From contig NC_092458.1 in the NCBI RefSeq assembly GCF_047495875.1, forward strand, positions 3,803,939-3,867,938: 64,000 nucleotides of DNA. Reading direction: 5' to 3'. Under the pieces are notes generated by a model. That model made no database searches. It was not told the origin of the DNA and saw only the letters and a list, made by a program, of their open reading frames with translations. The DNA is from Pithys albifrons albifrons. Taxonomy: Eukaryota; Chordata; Aves; Passeriformes; Thamnophilidae. The translations under genes and the position numbers were made by a program. Below are positions 23,101 through 36,650 of the stretch, one piece after another. Position 1 is the first letter of the stretch. Every line of letters starts with the position of its first letter.

Positions 23101-25905
23101 AAAAAAAGAAAAAAACCCCAAACCTGGGATTTTTAAATAATATAATTATTTGGCTATAAATATATTTCATTGAAACACTAACCAAATATATTGATACAAG
23201 GTAAATGTTTAGCCAGTATGCACATATTCTGAAAATATAGGCACTTTTAAAATTCTATTTATTATGCTATGGATACACATAATTTTTTATTGAGGATTTG
23301 TATTCCCAGTGAATTTTATGAAGTCTAAGTCTTATTTTCTGATTCTAGGATGCAGAGTTTATAAAACCTCCAAAGAGTTACATAAAATACAAATAGCAAC
23401 CAAAAAGGATAAAGAGGATAAAATGTGTGAGGAAAACTGAGACATAAAGGAACAGAGTATTGTCTACATAACCTGAAAACTCCAGGGAATGGATCATATC
23501 TTCATTTTAACAATACAAAGGAAATTATCCTCTTTCTGAAACAGTGAAATGAGGAAAAATTACCCACAAAACAAAAAGGGTGGAATGGGATAAACTAAAA
23601 AATAAGAACACAATAATTAAAAGTGGATGAGAATCATCATACAAAAATATTTACACAGTCTAGGCAGTTAGTTGATTAACTGACAGTTTCAGTAGTCCTG
23701 CACTGTCCAGGACCACAGACAAGACACACTCTTATGTTCTAGATTAATCTTCTATGGGCATAAAAACCTTCAAACTATGATAGTTCCCATTGGGAACAGC
23801 CTCTCTATAGAATGCAGCATTACAGCTGAGTCAGAAATACTTGACTAGACTAAAGAAAAAAAAAAAAGAAAAAAGTAACAACAAGAAACAAAATCAAAAT
23901 AAAATATGCAATACCAAAATGAAATGATGGTTCATTACCTTTCTCAGAGAGAAATCTTAAAGCACTTTTATGTAATTAAACTTTGGCATCTTTTGAAGAC
24001 TAGAGAAAAACTGATTTCAATCTTATAGTTTGATAAGTTTAGAAGAATAAGTCTTCCACGGATTCTTTAAAACAGACCTTTTAAATATACCCCTGAATCC
24101 CTCTCTTATTTCATCACTTAGATATTTATAACACTAATGTTTCAACAAAACTGATACACAAAATATGCTATTCTGGAATGCATGCCCATTAATCATCTTG
24201 TCAGGTTTTGTATTATGAGGGTTACAGGGAATAAAGAAAAAGCACAGAAAACCCAAATTCTGCATGTCTGTCTTTTCTGGAGCTAAACTTCCCCAAAGCA
24301 ATACCTCAAAGGCAGCTCAGTTCTCAAAAAGAAACATGATTGTGAAAATCCCTGACAGTGCATATTTATTTCCTTATATTTTCTCTTCAACTTTGTACTG
24401 AATTTCATTATTTACCCATGGAAAACATATTGAGCTTTTCAGGCCTTTAAATAATATGGTAAGCAGAAAAGAACCACAATACTGCTTCTTATAAGAAATA
24501 GTTTTAATTTAAATCTTGTCTCTTACAATATTATGCAATCTTTTTCTATCAGAATATATCACCTGGACAAATTTTCAGAACATCTGAAAGGGGTTCTTAT
24601 GAATAAGGCACAAAAAATCACTATTAAAGGAGAATCTTGTGAATGTTAAAAATAATCTTGGATAATTTACAGCTGGTTGACAGTTCCCTGACAAGGTACA
24701 GAAATGACTTGGCTGCAGCCTCAGTACAATCAGCCTCAGTGAATGGGAGCACAGAACTACCTGTGTAGGCAAGACTGAAGTCTGAAGAGCTCTGCAGTGC
24801 TTCCTTCAGCTCCCTCTACATCCACACCAGCTCCACAATCTGTATTCATAAATAGGAGATATTTATTATTTAAAGTAACTGCCCAGCTGCAGTTTCACTC
24901 TGTTGAATAATAAACTAGAGCTTTCTAAAGTTACTTTAATTCTGCATGAGATAGTCTGCATATGTTTAAATATGCTTAAGTTTATGTATGTTTACTTCAC
25001 ATCCTGAGGGTTTAAATAATTTTAATTAGGCTTATTGACTTTACCTATGAAGGGGATTTATCTGATTTGCCTGAATCTTGGTCTTAGAAAGACTAAGCAG
25101 CAATGTGTGCTTAGTTTTATTCTCCTCACAAGAGAATAAGGTCTGTAATAGTGAAGCCCATAATTAGCCTCATAGGTGATGAATTAGATACAGCAAATGT
25201 GGAGGACTGGATCTGAAAAACTGTCATGACACACAGTATAAACCAGTATCAATAGAAATAATTTTATAGAAATAATAGAGCATCTTTTAAAAAATATCAA
25301 GCACGCATGCACTTTTATGCCTCAAAAATCCTGCTATTCAGGAAAGACATTTCCTTCCAAGTTTTTTGAATAAGTTACTAATTCTTACTTGTTCGAGTTG
25401 AAATTATTATATTTGTCAACTATATTGTGGAAAAGAGAAAATCCATTTGCTTGAGATTAAGCTAATGTAACTTTCTATTATTTTATACTGTCAATTTATT
25501 TTGAAAATAACACAAAAAATAAAAATGTTCTATGTCAACTGAAGAGGCTTAAGTATCTGTCTAACAACTTAAACAAGATTCAGGTGTGTATTAAGACTTG
25601 GCATAAAGACAGCTCAGTGTAGATGTTCTCACCATATTTTCTTTTGAAAGTATAAGGACTGTCCCCGAAGTCAGTAATATCTCAAGAAAGCCCACACATT
25701 TTACTTCCTACTAGTGCCTGGTTGATGGAATACCACTCAATTATATGAAAGCTATGAGGCTTTGAAACATTAGTTTCCCAAGCACAGTTTGAGGGAGGGG
25801 TAAAAAAAAAGAACCAGTGAACCACCTCCTGAGTACAATCGTGCAATCACCACAGTGAAGGATTGTGTGGTTTTGTGACTCTAACAACCAATCAATTCCT
25901 TAGTC
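20131..25905. other. AT-rich unique non-coding sequence
   Basis: No gene or dispersed repeat recognised. A-rich tracts at 23079-23121 and 23852-23890 are the only simple sequences of note. Confidence 0.6.
23079..23121. repeat. A-rich tract with G interruptions
   Basis: Runs of A broken by single G residues, then CCCC. There is no element upstream for which this is an obvious tail. Confidence 0.75.
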
Positions 25906-25910
25906 TCACT

Positions 25911-26534
25911 TGTTATGAGTCCACCTAGGTGGGCCTAAATTTGGGCTCTGAAGTCTGGACTAGGCTGAAGCTGTCAGCTGACTTGAGCTGGGCTGAGCTG
26001 ACAGCTGACCTCTTCTAGCCAGTACTTCTGTATTCCATACCACATTATGACATCATCTCCAGGGCAGTAGGAACCAGTGTGGGAGTGGTTAAGGCAGTCT
26101 CTTCTCAGCCCTCCTCTTGGGAGGACGCACGATGCTGTCCCAGGGGGGATGGAGAGGACCAGGCCCACCACTGGCTCACAGGGTATCTCAGGAAAGTAAA
26201 CTGTTGTTCTGGGTCTCTCCTTTCTGCTTGAGTTTGTCTCCCTGGGGAATAAGTATTTTCTTAAGTAATGTGTAGTTAAGACAGTAGAATTTGTGTGTTC
26301 GTTAAGAAGTTGAGGTGGGGAACTTGTTGTTGCAGACTTGTGTGAGTGTATATTTGTACTCTCTTCTAATTGTCTCTTTCTTTCTGTGAAAAATATATGT
26401 AGTTTTAGTATAAATGCCATTTGAAATGGTTTTTTCCTTTCCCCTCTCTTTTCCTCCCTTTCCCTGGTGTTAGGAGGGAGGCTTCTCTCTCTGTGCTTGG
26501 GGGGGTTGGCAGTTGCTTATCTCAAACCAAGACA
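25911..26534 (+). mobile_element. Solo LTR, family B (ERVL-like)
   Basis: The element is 624 bp, begins TGTTATGAGTCCACC and ends CTCAAACCAAGACA. CACT occurs immediately before (25907-25910) and immediately after (26535-26538). This may be a 4-bp duplication, or a 5-bp one that has lost a base, because the other copy (43420-44043) has a perfect 5-bp one. A TATAAAT at about 26409-26415 lies in the 3' part and could act as a weak TATA or poly(A) element. A pyrimidine-rich stretch and a short G run follow. No internal viral region is attached. An inverted copy of identical length lies at 43420-44043. Confidence 0.85.
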
Positions 26535-27280
26535 CACTCCACATCATTTTTTACACTTTAGTTAAAAAATTCCATCTTGGACCCAAGAAAGGATCCTAGC
26601 ATATAAAGAAATACATTTATATAAAACAAGTCATTTGGTAAAATGGAAGTTTGGAATTCCTGTCTGAATTCCTTGCTTGACTCTTAACTTCACAGTCCAG
26701 CTTCCAATATCAAATAAGAGAACCACTTACTAAGTTTTAAATAAATGCAAAATAAATCATTTCTCAAAAACTTTTCAATTAAATGATTTATATATAACTT
26801 CTGATTTGTATGTGCTTTCTTTATGTAACTATAGAGAATTGCATTTTATCAAATCTACAGAGAGTAGGATGTGAGAAATGAAGATTAGGAACTGTGATTA
26901 ATAAAGGAACAATTTATCAGTGATTCTGCTCTTTTAATTCATACAGTGAAATGCTTATCAATTTAAAGACTAGCCGAAGAGTAGTCCATAGCTCTCAACA
27001 ATTTTCAGCACTAGCCTTTCAATTATTGTCTAAACATCTGAATGAAAGAAGGGAGAGTTTGTGCTTAGTAGTTTGTTAATTATACTGGTATTATGGATAA
27101 TTCCCTTTTGAATTTTCTTTTTGAGTAGGGACCATAAAAGAACTCTAACTTCAATGTGAGTAAGTAGACAAAATTTCAAAAGTTTTATATCTGAATTGCC
27201 TATGGTGATGTGAGGATGATGGAAGACTTCTTGAGGTGCAGATTGGTAGAGAACTTCCATCTTCTTCAGGCTGACTTCCA
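26535..27280. other. AT-rich unique non-coding sequence
   Basis: Between LTR B and the next SINE I see nothing beyond short chance open frames. Confidence 0.6.
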
Positions 27281-27578
27281 GCAGTTAAATGTCTCCCTGA
27301 CATCCGATCCCGTCAGATCTCGGAAGCTCAGCAGGGTCAGCCCCGGATTAGTACTTGGATGGGAGACCTCCTGGGAAATGCCGGGTGCTGTAGGTTCTAG
27401 TCCTGAGGACTTCACTGGCACTGTCCAAGCTCGCTCGGCCGTGGCAGATGAACCTCAGGACTGAAACGGTGGGGCCAGTTCTGCGCACGCTGAGCCTCAC
27501 CTAAAATCCACTGCGCAGGCTGGAAGGGCACACCCACGTGGGGACAGCCCTGCCCAAATCTGCGTTCATGAAGCTGAG

Positions 27579-27620
<42 letters not shown>

Positions 27621-27630
27621 ACACACACAT
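27281..27630 (+). mobile_element. 5S rRNA-headed SINE with long (CA)n tail
   Basis: The head from 27281 to about 27395 matches 5S rRNA nearly end to end, with box C at about 27354-27372 (TTGGATGGGAGACC) and the 5S 3' end CGGGTGCTGTAGG. The shared SINE body follows to about 27580 and ends AAGCTGAGCCACAC, where other copies have AAGTTTGGCCATAC. The tail is an expanded CA repeat. I could not find a target-site duplication. There is no tRNA head; the sequence before 27281 is unrelated to tRNA. Confidence 0.88.
27580..27630. repeat. (CA)n microsatellite
   Basis: About 24 CA units with one TA interruption, starting at the SINE 3' end. It probably grew from the element's own microsatellite tail. 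Confidence 0.95.
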
Positions 27631-29061
27631 TGAGATCTGCATGGCCTATTGGAATAAAACATTTTTTTAAGGATTTGCAATCAAGATTGGACTTAAAGAT
27701 GTGAACATTTTATTTATTTTGCACAGCACAGCACAGCACGTTAGCAATAGATCTGGGACAAAAACTATGCCAAATGACCTTATGTTTAACATAAATTTTA
27801 AGATAAAATGTTTTGGTATACTCTTTGCTCACATTTTGATGCATTTATTAAATATCAACATTTTCATCTGTGAGGGTTTTTATATAGTAGGATGTACATA
27901 GTGCATCAAGCAGAGATATAATAATTCTGGAACACCAACACTGCAGCTCATTTAGCTGTGTAAAACACTTCCTTTCATATGTTGCTCCTTCTTTATAATT
28001 TGCCCAGTAGCCGCCATCAGCAGGAGGAGGAAAGAGGAACTCATTTCACAGTTAAACAGTAGGTAATAAAACATTGCTATGGATTTAACCGAAGGTTTGT
28101 ATTCCTTGTAAATCTTGCCCTTGGACTTATTCTTCAAAATAATTCCATAATCACAGGAATTTGTCTGCTCTGTCTACCCTAATTTCAGTATTTCAAGTGT
28201 TTATGCTTCCTGAATTTAGCTCCTACAGTGAAATTATTTTCTGTGCAGTATTTTCTAAGATCCTTATCGTCACAGTATTTGAACACTTTACCCAAAATGA
28301 TGCATAGCTAAGGAAAAAAGTTTTAAAAAGTGTACATTTGATCGTAACCTCATTATGAAAACTCATCCTCTGGGAAGCAAAAATGTATAATATTCTATAT
28401 TCATGCTTACCTTTTTTAAAAACTAAGCTTTGACTTACGTTAGTTCAATTCCCAGACACATGTTAAAGGCATATAGTGTTGGAAAAATACATTAGTCTAT
28501 GTCCCAGAGAAGGTGTAATCTAAAAGAAAAAGTATTTGGTGAATCTTTACTAGATATTTTCAGTTGTGCCACTGATCTGTTCTTTGGCTTTGGACAAGTA
28601 AAACTTGTCTGCTTTGTAATTCCCCATACAAAAACTAGATTACAAGCAATCAGTTCTGATTTTGTTGTTGTTGTTGTTGTGGGGTTTTTTTCCTATTTTA
28701 AACATGAAAGATACATTTCTGTATCTAGTTTCTATAGGTCTCTTATTTTACCATGCACACAGTGCTCTAACACATAAACAACTCTAATTGTATCTTCATT
28801 AAAGTCTTTCTGTGACTTTCAAACATAGATAGTGAGACTCTTCTAAGACGGGGATGATACAAACTTCATGGTACGTGTTTTCAGCAACAAAAGGAGATTC
28901 ACTACAAAGTTAATATTTATTGGTATTTTCATTTTTCATGCTAGATCGATATGGAAACTAAAAAAACCCCAAACAATTGTCATTCATAAGTGTTCCAGGG
29001 ACATGTCTTTGGGCCCTCGAGACAGAAAAGCATCTGCAGCCACACCCATTGTAATTACAGT
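27631..29061. other. AT-rich unique non-coding sequence
   Basis: Contains a short CACAG tandem near 27721-27739 and the GTT repeat listed next; otherwise nothing recognised. Confidence 0.6.
28661..28680. repeat. (TTG)n microsatellite
   Basis: About six TTG units followed by GGGG and a T run. Confidence 0.85.
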
Positions 29062-29072
29062 AAAAATTAATT
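29062..29072. repeat. Target-site duplication, left copy
   Basis: AAAAATTAATT is repeated exactly at 29370-29380. Confidence 0.88.
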
Positions 29073-29369
29073 TAGGCAGTTAAATGCCACCCTGATGCCC
29101 AATCCCATCAGATCTCGGAAGCTGAGCAGGGTCAGACCTCATTAGTTCTTGGATGGGAGACCTCCTGGGAATACTGGGAGCTGTAGGTTCCAGTCCTGAG
29201 GACTTCACTGTCAACCGTGGCATATGAACCTTAAGAGCAAAGGGTGGAGACAGTTCTGTGCACACTGTGCCTCACCTAAATAATCCACTGTGCAGCCTGG
29301 AAGGGTTTACCCACGTGAGTAGAGCCTGTCCCAAATCTTTGTTTGTGAAGTCTAACCATGATGATGATG
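29073..29369 (+). mobile_element. 5S rRNA-headed SINE with (ATG)n tail, diverged copy
   Basis: The 5S-like head spans about 29076-29190, with box C at about 29148-29166. The shared body has an internal deletion near 29211, where the stretch found in the other copies before the GGCCGTGGC segment is missing. The end is GAAGTCTAACC followed by four ATG units rather than ATAC. An exact 11-bp duplication flanks the element. It differs from the consensus of the others more than any other copy, so it is likely the oldest. Confidence 0.88.
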
Positions 29370-29380
29370 AAAAATTAATT
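29370..29380. repeat. Target-site duplication, right copy
   Basis: AAAAATTAATT pairs with 29062-29072. Confidence 0.88.
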
Positions 29381-32300
29381 AGAACACATCAGAGGGCAGA
29401 ATTAGGATGAGGGAGAGAACCTATCGCTAGTCTTTCTGAATTTGTCTTTGCTTTCTAAACTCTTTATATTTTGAAAAAAAAAGTGTTTATTCACTGAATT
29501 AAAAAACATCAACATGATTTTAAATTCATTTTCTGTTTTTACAATGTAAGTTCATATTCTGTTTTCAGTATTGGATTAAAAATAGCTGTAGTCACTACAT
29601 GTTATACTATTGATGTTCACAGAAGGTTTTTATTATATTTATGAATTTTTATGCATTTGATTATCACTTTCTAACATCTGCATACTATAAAAATATCATT
29701 AATAAAATATGGCTTTGCAATATATGAGCAGAGGTTGCCAAACCCAAGTTCTACCTGTACACTTGACAGATAAATTCTTAAACATTGCTGACTCTTTTTT
29801 TTTCACCAGGGCAGTGAAAGTCTATCCAAAACTAACAGATAGAGAGAGGACAGGCAAATCCCTAGAGGAAAGAGGAATAAGCAGGCTTCACAGATCCACA
29901 GGGAATCAATATCCTTAAACCAGAATATTTTCCAATCTTGTTTTTCTTTTTCATAATGTGAGATGGTTCAAAAATTGGGGATTTAAACTGAATCAGAGAT
30001 TCTAATGTAACCAAGTTATAATCAGTTTCTTAGCTTAATTTGTATGCAGAATCAAAGTGTCCTTATACCTTCCTCTACTCCTTAATTTCTTATTTAAAAC
30101 TTTTTTTATTGTTCTTTGGGCAGTGAGGTTTTCTTTTGTTTTGTTTAGTTGCTTGGTTGGCTTTGTGGAGTTTTTAGTGGTTTTGATTTTGACTTCTTTT
30201 TGTTTGGTTGATTGTTGTTTTTTTTTAAGGAGCCATAGTCAGGCTTCCTTCTTAAAATTATATTTCCAGAAGTTCATGCTTCATGACAAACTTTATAACA
30301 TTGATTAAACATTATTGAATATCTAAACATATTGTGCACTGACTAGAGGTAGGAAAACTGAGTGCTTTTCAATGCCCTTTTAAAATCCTCTGAATATATA
30401 ATCCACTGATTATACTTATAAAGGAAGAGAAACAATAATGTTTTCTTTGAGGCTTTGAAACTGAAACAAAGACTGGAAAGGTACATTTTTTATTAAAAAG
30501 ATTTTACTTAAATATAGTTATTTTTGACTAATAATGAACAAATACACAAATACCTTAAGAAAAGCACAACATATGTTTTTTCTCCTTGCTTCCCTCTCAT
30601 TCATTTAATTTCAATCTTGCTAGCTCAAGGCTGGCTTTTATTTTTTTGCTATTTAATATATGGGAGTACCCATGCATGCCTCTATTTGTTTTTCTAGGAT
30701 GGGTCTCAAGTGCCTATCGGCTGTACATTTATTTTCTGTTTGATCTTATGCCTAACTTGTTAATTTGCTTTCCTTGAGGGGTTTTCTTCTGTTTTTTGTT
30801 TCTAGTTTATTCTAAACTAATTGAAAAGTAAATTACATCAAGGATAAAGTTTGAAAAAATAAAATCTGCCACAAAAATAGTAATACATTCATGTGCTGTA
30901 AATAATATGTGCACACAGAACATCCAAATCTATGGAAAGAAATATTTTTTTCCATCTGCCCACTCTGTAAAAATAGCTCAGGATCCTAGACAGACAAGCC
31001 CAGAAAAGGTAGAAAATGACAGATAATAATGAAATATATGTGTTTCTGCCAATAGCTCCCAGAATAACCTGATACTGAAATTACACTGCAAAATTTAGCA
31101 GCTTAACTTCACTGCACATAAAAATTAAGAGATTCTGAACCAGTTTACAAAAACAAGCAGCACAAGGAACAGACTGCAACACATACAAGTTAGAGAGACA
31201 ATTTCTCACTTTTCAAACACTGCTTTTGAAGAAGAATCAGCATCATAGCTGAATCTTGAAAAAAATATATCAGAAAACAATAATGGATGAACTTTAAATA
31301 ATCATATAAAATTTTATATGAGATTTTCCTGAGAAAAATAAGTCCTCAGTTCATAGCAAAGCTGATGTGGGGCATTAAGTGCTTTGACATCTTTGCAAAT
31401 TTCTTAGGATTCAGAACTTAGAAATAGCCCTCTGCAATTAAAGTATGTAAAGTTTTCAGTTGCATTCCACAAAAGCACAGCTCATGGATATGCCTGTGAT
31501 GTGTCAAGCAGCATGAACAAATATTCTTGCATCTGAAGAAGCCTGTTAGGGCTCCACAGCATTGAACTGCTTTGAAAAAGTTTGCAATCTGTATCAACTT
31601 TTGTGTATCACTGGAAGACCTGGGTTAAAGACCTCTCCACATGGAGAATGAACAGGACTTCAGCAAAGGACAGGATACGGTAAACCAACCACATCCATCC
31701 CATGATGGAAAAGGTCACAGGTGCTGTATAGTGCAAGTCTACTTATAGCTACTCTATAGTGACATTAATACCAAGAAAAAATAAACTTAGTAAGAAGTAA
31801 CTGGGTCAAACATGTATAGAGGTGCCAGTTAGGGAACATACACTGCAAATTTCTGAATTGCACACATACATAACAAGTACAGACTACTGAGATAAAATTA
31901 TGTCTAATTCTTTGTTTCACTAAGAGGATGGTTTCTTTTTTGAGATGTACTTCTAAAATTCATGAGGTGGAAGGAGAGATTTCCAGCCCCCACTTGGCAC
32001 ACTGGGAGATTTGAGCACAGTATCCTGCAGACCTGAAAAGGTCAACCTACCTGAAGTCAAATGTTGTTTTCATTCAAATAGCAACACTGTCTGTTTCTCT
32101 TATAATGTTAAGTGACTATGAAACACTTAGCACTGTAACTAGAAAGCAAAGTAGCTAGAGACAAATATTTATTTGGAACTAAAGAATTTCAGAGCTAGAT
32201 TTCAGACACAACACAAAGGGAAAAATAAAATCTCTTTGCTCTGACTGTTATGGCCTGTAATATCAGTTAGGATGGAACACTGAAGAAATAAGTAGGGACA

Positions 32301-35300
32301 GCAGTAAAGAATGCCCAGGACAGTGTTCTCAACGCTGTTATCAATTTAACAGACACACAGCAAAATGTAAGATAGATTTTTACTTAAAGGCACTATGTAA
32401 TTGACTTAAAGTGCTGGAGGAAAAAATTGTTAAAAATTTATGAAATTCACTTGAATACTGAGAAATACAGGAGACAACATTTCATACTGGCCTCAGAAAA
32501 AATATTCTTTTTGAAGAAAAGTACCAATCCTCGTTATGTGTAAGCAAAATTCAATTCACATTACACAAAGGAATCCATGTTCTGGCATGCAGAAGTTGAG
32601 CTTATACAACAATGTTCCTTCATTAGTAACTCCTCATAAATGACACAGGGAAAGCGTTGAAAATTAGTGTCCTTGTTTTCATCTGGTCTTAATCTTTTAT
32701 CATAAAGCTGTTAATACATAACAGTTAACAGATAATCTGAAAACGACATTGTACATACAGTTCTCAAGGACTACTAAATACTTTATTCTACAAATAAAAG
32801 TTTTGTATTTCTTGAATACTCTTAGATAGGGTGAGGCTTCAAAAAAGACAACCAGTACTTAAGCTGAAACGTTCAATGAAAGTCAGCCATCTGCATTTTA
32901 TGATTCAGAAACATCCCTCAGATACAGTTTTGAATGAATCTGATTACTTAAAGTGCATGTTATAGCAGTAATTAATTTCCACATCAGAAACTGCTTTGTG
33001 TTGAATAGCTAGTATAAAAATGCTAAAATGACTGTCTTTATCTCAAGTAGATTCCAATCTACTAATGAACACTGCAGGACTCAAAATTTGGTAATTTGCA
33101 ACAGACAAATGTGTTTAAGGACAGGTATGACAAGGGAAAATGGTAGAAGTCCAAGATTACAGCTTGAAGTGAGTAAAGATATACTACCTCCAGGTAGTAA
33201 ATGCATTTCACAACTTAATGAAATTGACAACAAAATACCTTAACTGTATGGTTTTCACCAAAAATAATGTGAGATTTTTATTTTTTTTTAATTAGGACTG
33301 CTATAGGTTATCACCTACAACGTATATAGTCTTAAACTAATTTCTGATAAACTTGGTTTTTTTTTTTATTTTCACAACCAGGTTGATTTGAATGGACTTG
33401 TGGGGCTGTTCCTCTCACAAGCATGATGAAGAATATCCAGACTAAATATTCACATACTGTGAATAGTATAAAAATCAGCCTCCTTCTCCACCTGACTCTG
33501 GCACAATGCCTCTTAAAAAGACTGTTTTGGCTAGACAGTAAAATTATTTTCTTACAGCTGCCTGCCTGTGATTTATAATTCTGACTAATCTCTTTTGAAA
33601 CTTCCAGAACAATCAAAAGAAATAAAATATATATATTGTTTAGAAAGTCTTGGTTCCATGAGAATTGAAGACTATTTTGCTGAAATGATAAGACACAAGT
33701 TAATATAACCTGAAACATTCCAATTTCAAAGGGAAGGTGTTTACCAGCAGCTACCAGTTGCTAGAGGTGGAAATTAAAGTCTTTTTACCACCATGTCAAG
33801 AGATATGCCTCACCTGATAAGCAGCTGGGACGTTATTATATCTGCAAACAAAACACCTATTTCAATTAGTCAAAAATATCTATTTCTGTAAACATTTAGT
33901 CACTATTTAATTTTGAGGATTTTTTCAAAGTTATTTGGTGAAGAAGTGAAATCCCATGTCCAGCCATGTTTCTGGTTTGGAGCATTTGCACAGTAGCTTT
34001 AATTCTACACCTGAAAATCAACACATAACAGACATTTCTGAAGTATGTGGAAAACTGGACTGCAGAGAGTATGGGTGATAAATGTCTGGACGTGCTGGAA
34101 ACTGCTTAACTTTCACTGAACGCCAAACAGATGTACACACGTTGCTATCCAGAAAACATGATATTGCCAAATATCCTTCCAATTTCTGACTTCTCAGACA
34201 GCAGTGTCTATACCCTACCACACATACTATGGTGGATTTAACACCTTTCATCTCATATGCTTATTCCTGCTGGAAAGCCCACACGTCACAACAAAGCCTC
34301 CAGGTCCTCCTCTGGCCTGGGAAAAATCCTCCATCTCATCTGATGAATTAGAAGCTCAGGCCACAGAAAGGCATATGAAAGGGTAAAAGTGCATCCATTT
34401 AAATACACTGGAAAATGAAAGGATCAAAATTTTTCACTTTACCAATATGTTATGCCAGTTCTCCACACATATATAATCATGAATGTATATATTCCTTTCC
34501 CTTCGGCTAAAATTTACCAGGAATTAATTATTTCTAATTTTATTTTCTGAAAATGGTCATTAAAAGCTATATATACCATCAGTGTTCCTAGTTTAATTAA
34601 AAACATGGACCTGAATGTAATCATTTTTTTTAATATATAGTGTTCTCTGTCTTTTCCCTCCTTTTGATTTTTGAAAGTTGAAATACATACTTCAGATTAG
34701 AGAATTGCTTCCTTTCATAGACCTTCTCAAACATTTGATAGTCCAGTTAACCCTTCCAGCAACTGGTGGCTTTCCTAGGCAGCAATGGTTTCAATATCCC
34801 TTAATGGACTACTATTTCAGGTGTTAATCATTTTGTACCAACTTTAAGAAGGATCTGTAATGAATTGCTTCCTGTACACCTTTGTTCTGTGGTAAGATTT
34901 CTGAGGATGGTGATGAGGGTCTTATAGAAATCAAAGAATATATTTTGTGATTGAGAGTCTAAGCACAACCTTTATAAAAGCATACAAAATTTTATCTGTT
35001 AAGGTAGGAAGGTAGCATGAAATGAATGGTAACTCAAAGAAAATGTTGACATCCAATTCAATTATTATGAAGTGGTGAACTTTAGCAGTACATTTAGCAG
35101 TTTTATAAAGCTCCACTTTCTATGATATGGGAGTTACAGAGAAAACATTCATGATGTGGGAAAGTATCACATGAGTTTTAAAATGCTTTGCTTTCAATGC
35201 AACAATGGAGAAATACGATGCTTTATTCAGAGATAAAATGTGAAAAAGTAATTTGATTACATTTTTCAGCCTAAATGTAACTTCATGAAGTATCAGTCAG

Positions 35301-35939
35301 TACTTAGGGATCTTAAAAATGCAATCTTAAAGATTTCTCATTGGGAAACAATTTTGAATTATTTAAAATGTGACAGTGACTTTTAGCTGACATTTACATT
35401 CACAGCAAATCATTGCACTCCTGCTTTAAGATTGATGTTGATGCTTTTGATTACCAAGTTGTTCTAAGCAAGGCTGGACATGAGTGATATGATACAATAA
35501 TGCACATTTTAAAAACTGTCTAACATGTCTGGATCAATGAATGAGTTTCACTCCTTTAAATCTTTATTAAGTATGTAATGCAGTACATAACTTTAAAATA
35601 TGTGCAAATGAAAGAGTCAATTTCAATTTCAGCCTCCAAAGGCAGATAAATCAATGTATAAAAGAAAGTAAAGATGAGGTGAAAAATTAAATATCAGTGG
35701 AAACTCTGCCCCAAATGTCAATCTGCTTACTAAATAGCTATCTTTTGATGGGATAGCTTCAAGGACATGGGCTTCTCACTAAAAGTGAACAAGATTCTCT
35801 GGTTTAACATGTTACTCCACAACACCGAATCAGAGATCAGAAATAGGTGACAGAATATGCTTATCTCATGTTGCAATTCTGACAGTGCACCAGTGTACCT
35901 CTGTAACCACAAGATTGTAATAACGAGGGTACCAAAGCA
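29381..35939. other. AT-rich unique non-coding sequence
   Basis: No supported gene or dispersed repeat in about 6.5 kb. A 128-codon minus-strand frame at 33332-33718 shows no family motif and no convincing splice context. A T/G-rich stretch lies at about 30095-30230. Confidence 0.6.
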
Positions 35940-36650
35940 ATTAGAGAATCAAAGAATGATTGAGGTCATAAGTGGACTCTGCAAATCATATGGTCATGCA
36001 GGGCTTCAAGCAGGAACACAAAGAACTGATTTCCCAGGATTGTTTCCAGGCAGCTTTTAAATATCTCCAAGGAGGGAATCTCCACAACTTTCCTGTTGCC
36101 CAGTGCCAGGGCTTGGTCACCTTGATGTTCAGAAAGCACCTCTTGTGTTTCAGTTTGTGCCTGTTGCCTCTGATCCTATACCTGGGCACCAGTGGAAAGA
36201 ACCTGGCTCCATCCTCTTTGCACTTTCAGGTATTTGTATACATTTAGATTCCCCTGAGCCTTCCCTCCTCCAGGCTGAACAATCCCTTTTCTCATAGGAG
36301 AGATGTTCTAGTCCCCTAATTATCTTAATGGCCCTTTGACTGTCTCCAGTAAGTCCCTGTCTCCCTTGTATGGGGAAGCCCAGAACTGGACACAGCATTC
36401 TAGGTGTGGCCTCACCAGTGGTGAGTAGAGGGAAAAGATCACTTCCCTTTGCCTAATGCAGCTCAGAATATCACTGGCCTACGTCACAAGGCACACTGCT
36501 GACTCATGCTCAACATGGTGTCCACCAGGATTCCCAGATCCTTTCCTGACAAGATGTTCTCCAGCTGGGTGTCCCCCAGCATATCCTGTTGGCTGGGGTT
36601 GTTCCTCTCCAGGTTCAAAACTTTGCACTTGCCAAACTCACTGTACCTTT
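35940..36650 (-). mobile_element. Old CR1 LINE 3' fragment
   Basis: In plus orientation it begins with a degenerate CR1 3' end (GAATCAAAGAATGATTGAGG) and runs into sequence matching CR1 3' coding DNA, e.g. around CCTCCAGGCTGAACAATCCC and TTCTAGGTGTGGCCTCACCAG. On the minus strand these encode the C-terminal part of the CR1 reverse-transcriptase protein. Frameshifts and stops interrupt it. No target-site duplication is visible, as usual for CR1. Confidence 0.85.

Noticed and set aside
25974..26420. 148-codon minus-strand open frame
   Set aside because: It lies inside solo LTR family B, antisense to it, with no recognisable domain.
27281..27395. Possible 5S rRNA gene
   Set aside because: The 5S match is near full length but has several changes at conserved positions and continues directly into the repeated SINE body, as do the copies at 9.3 and 29.1 kb.
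27580..27630. CRISPR-like or satellite array
   Set aside because: It is a plain CA microsatellite. No spaced repeats of CRISPR type occur anywhere in the window.
33332..33718. 128-codon minus-strand open frame
   Set aside because: No recognisable motif. It begins and ends in low-complexity AT-rich sequence and is likely chance.
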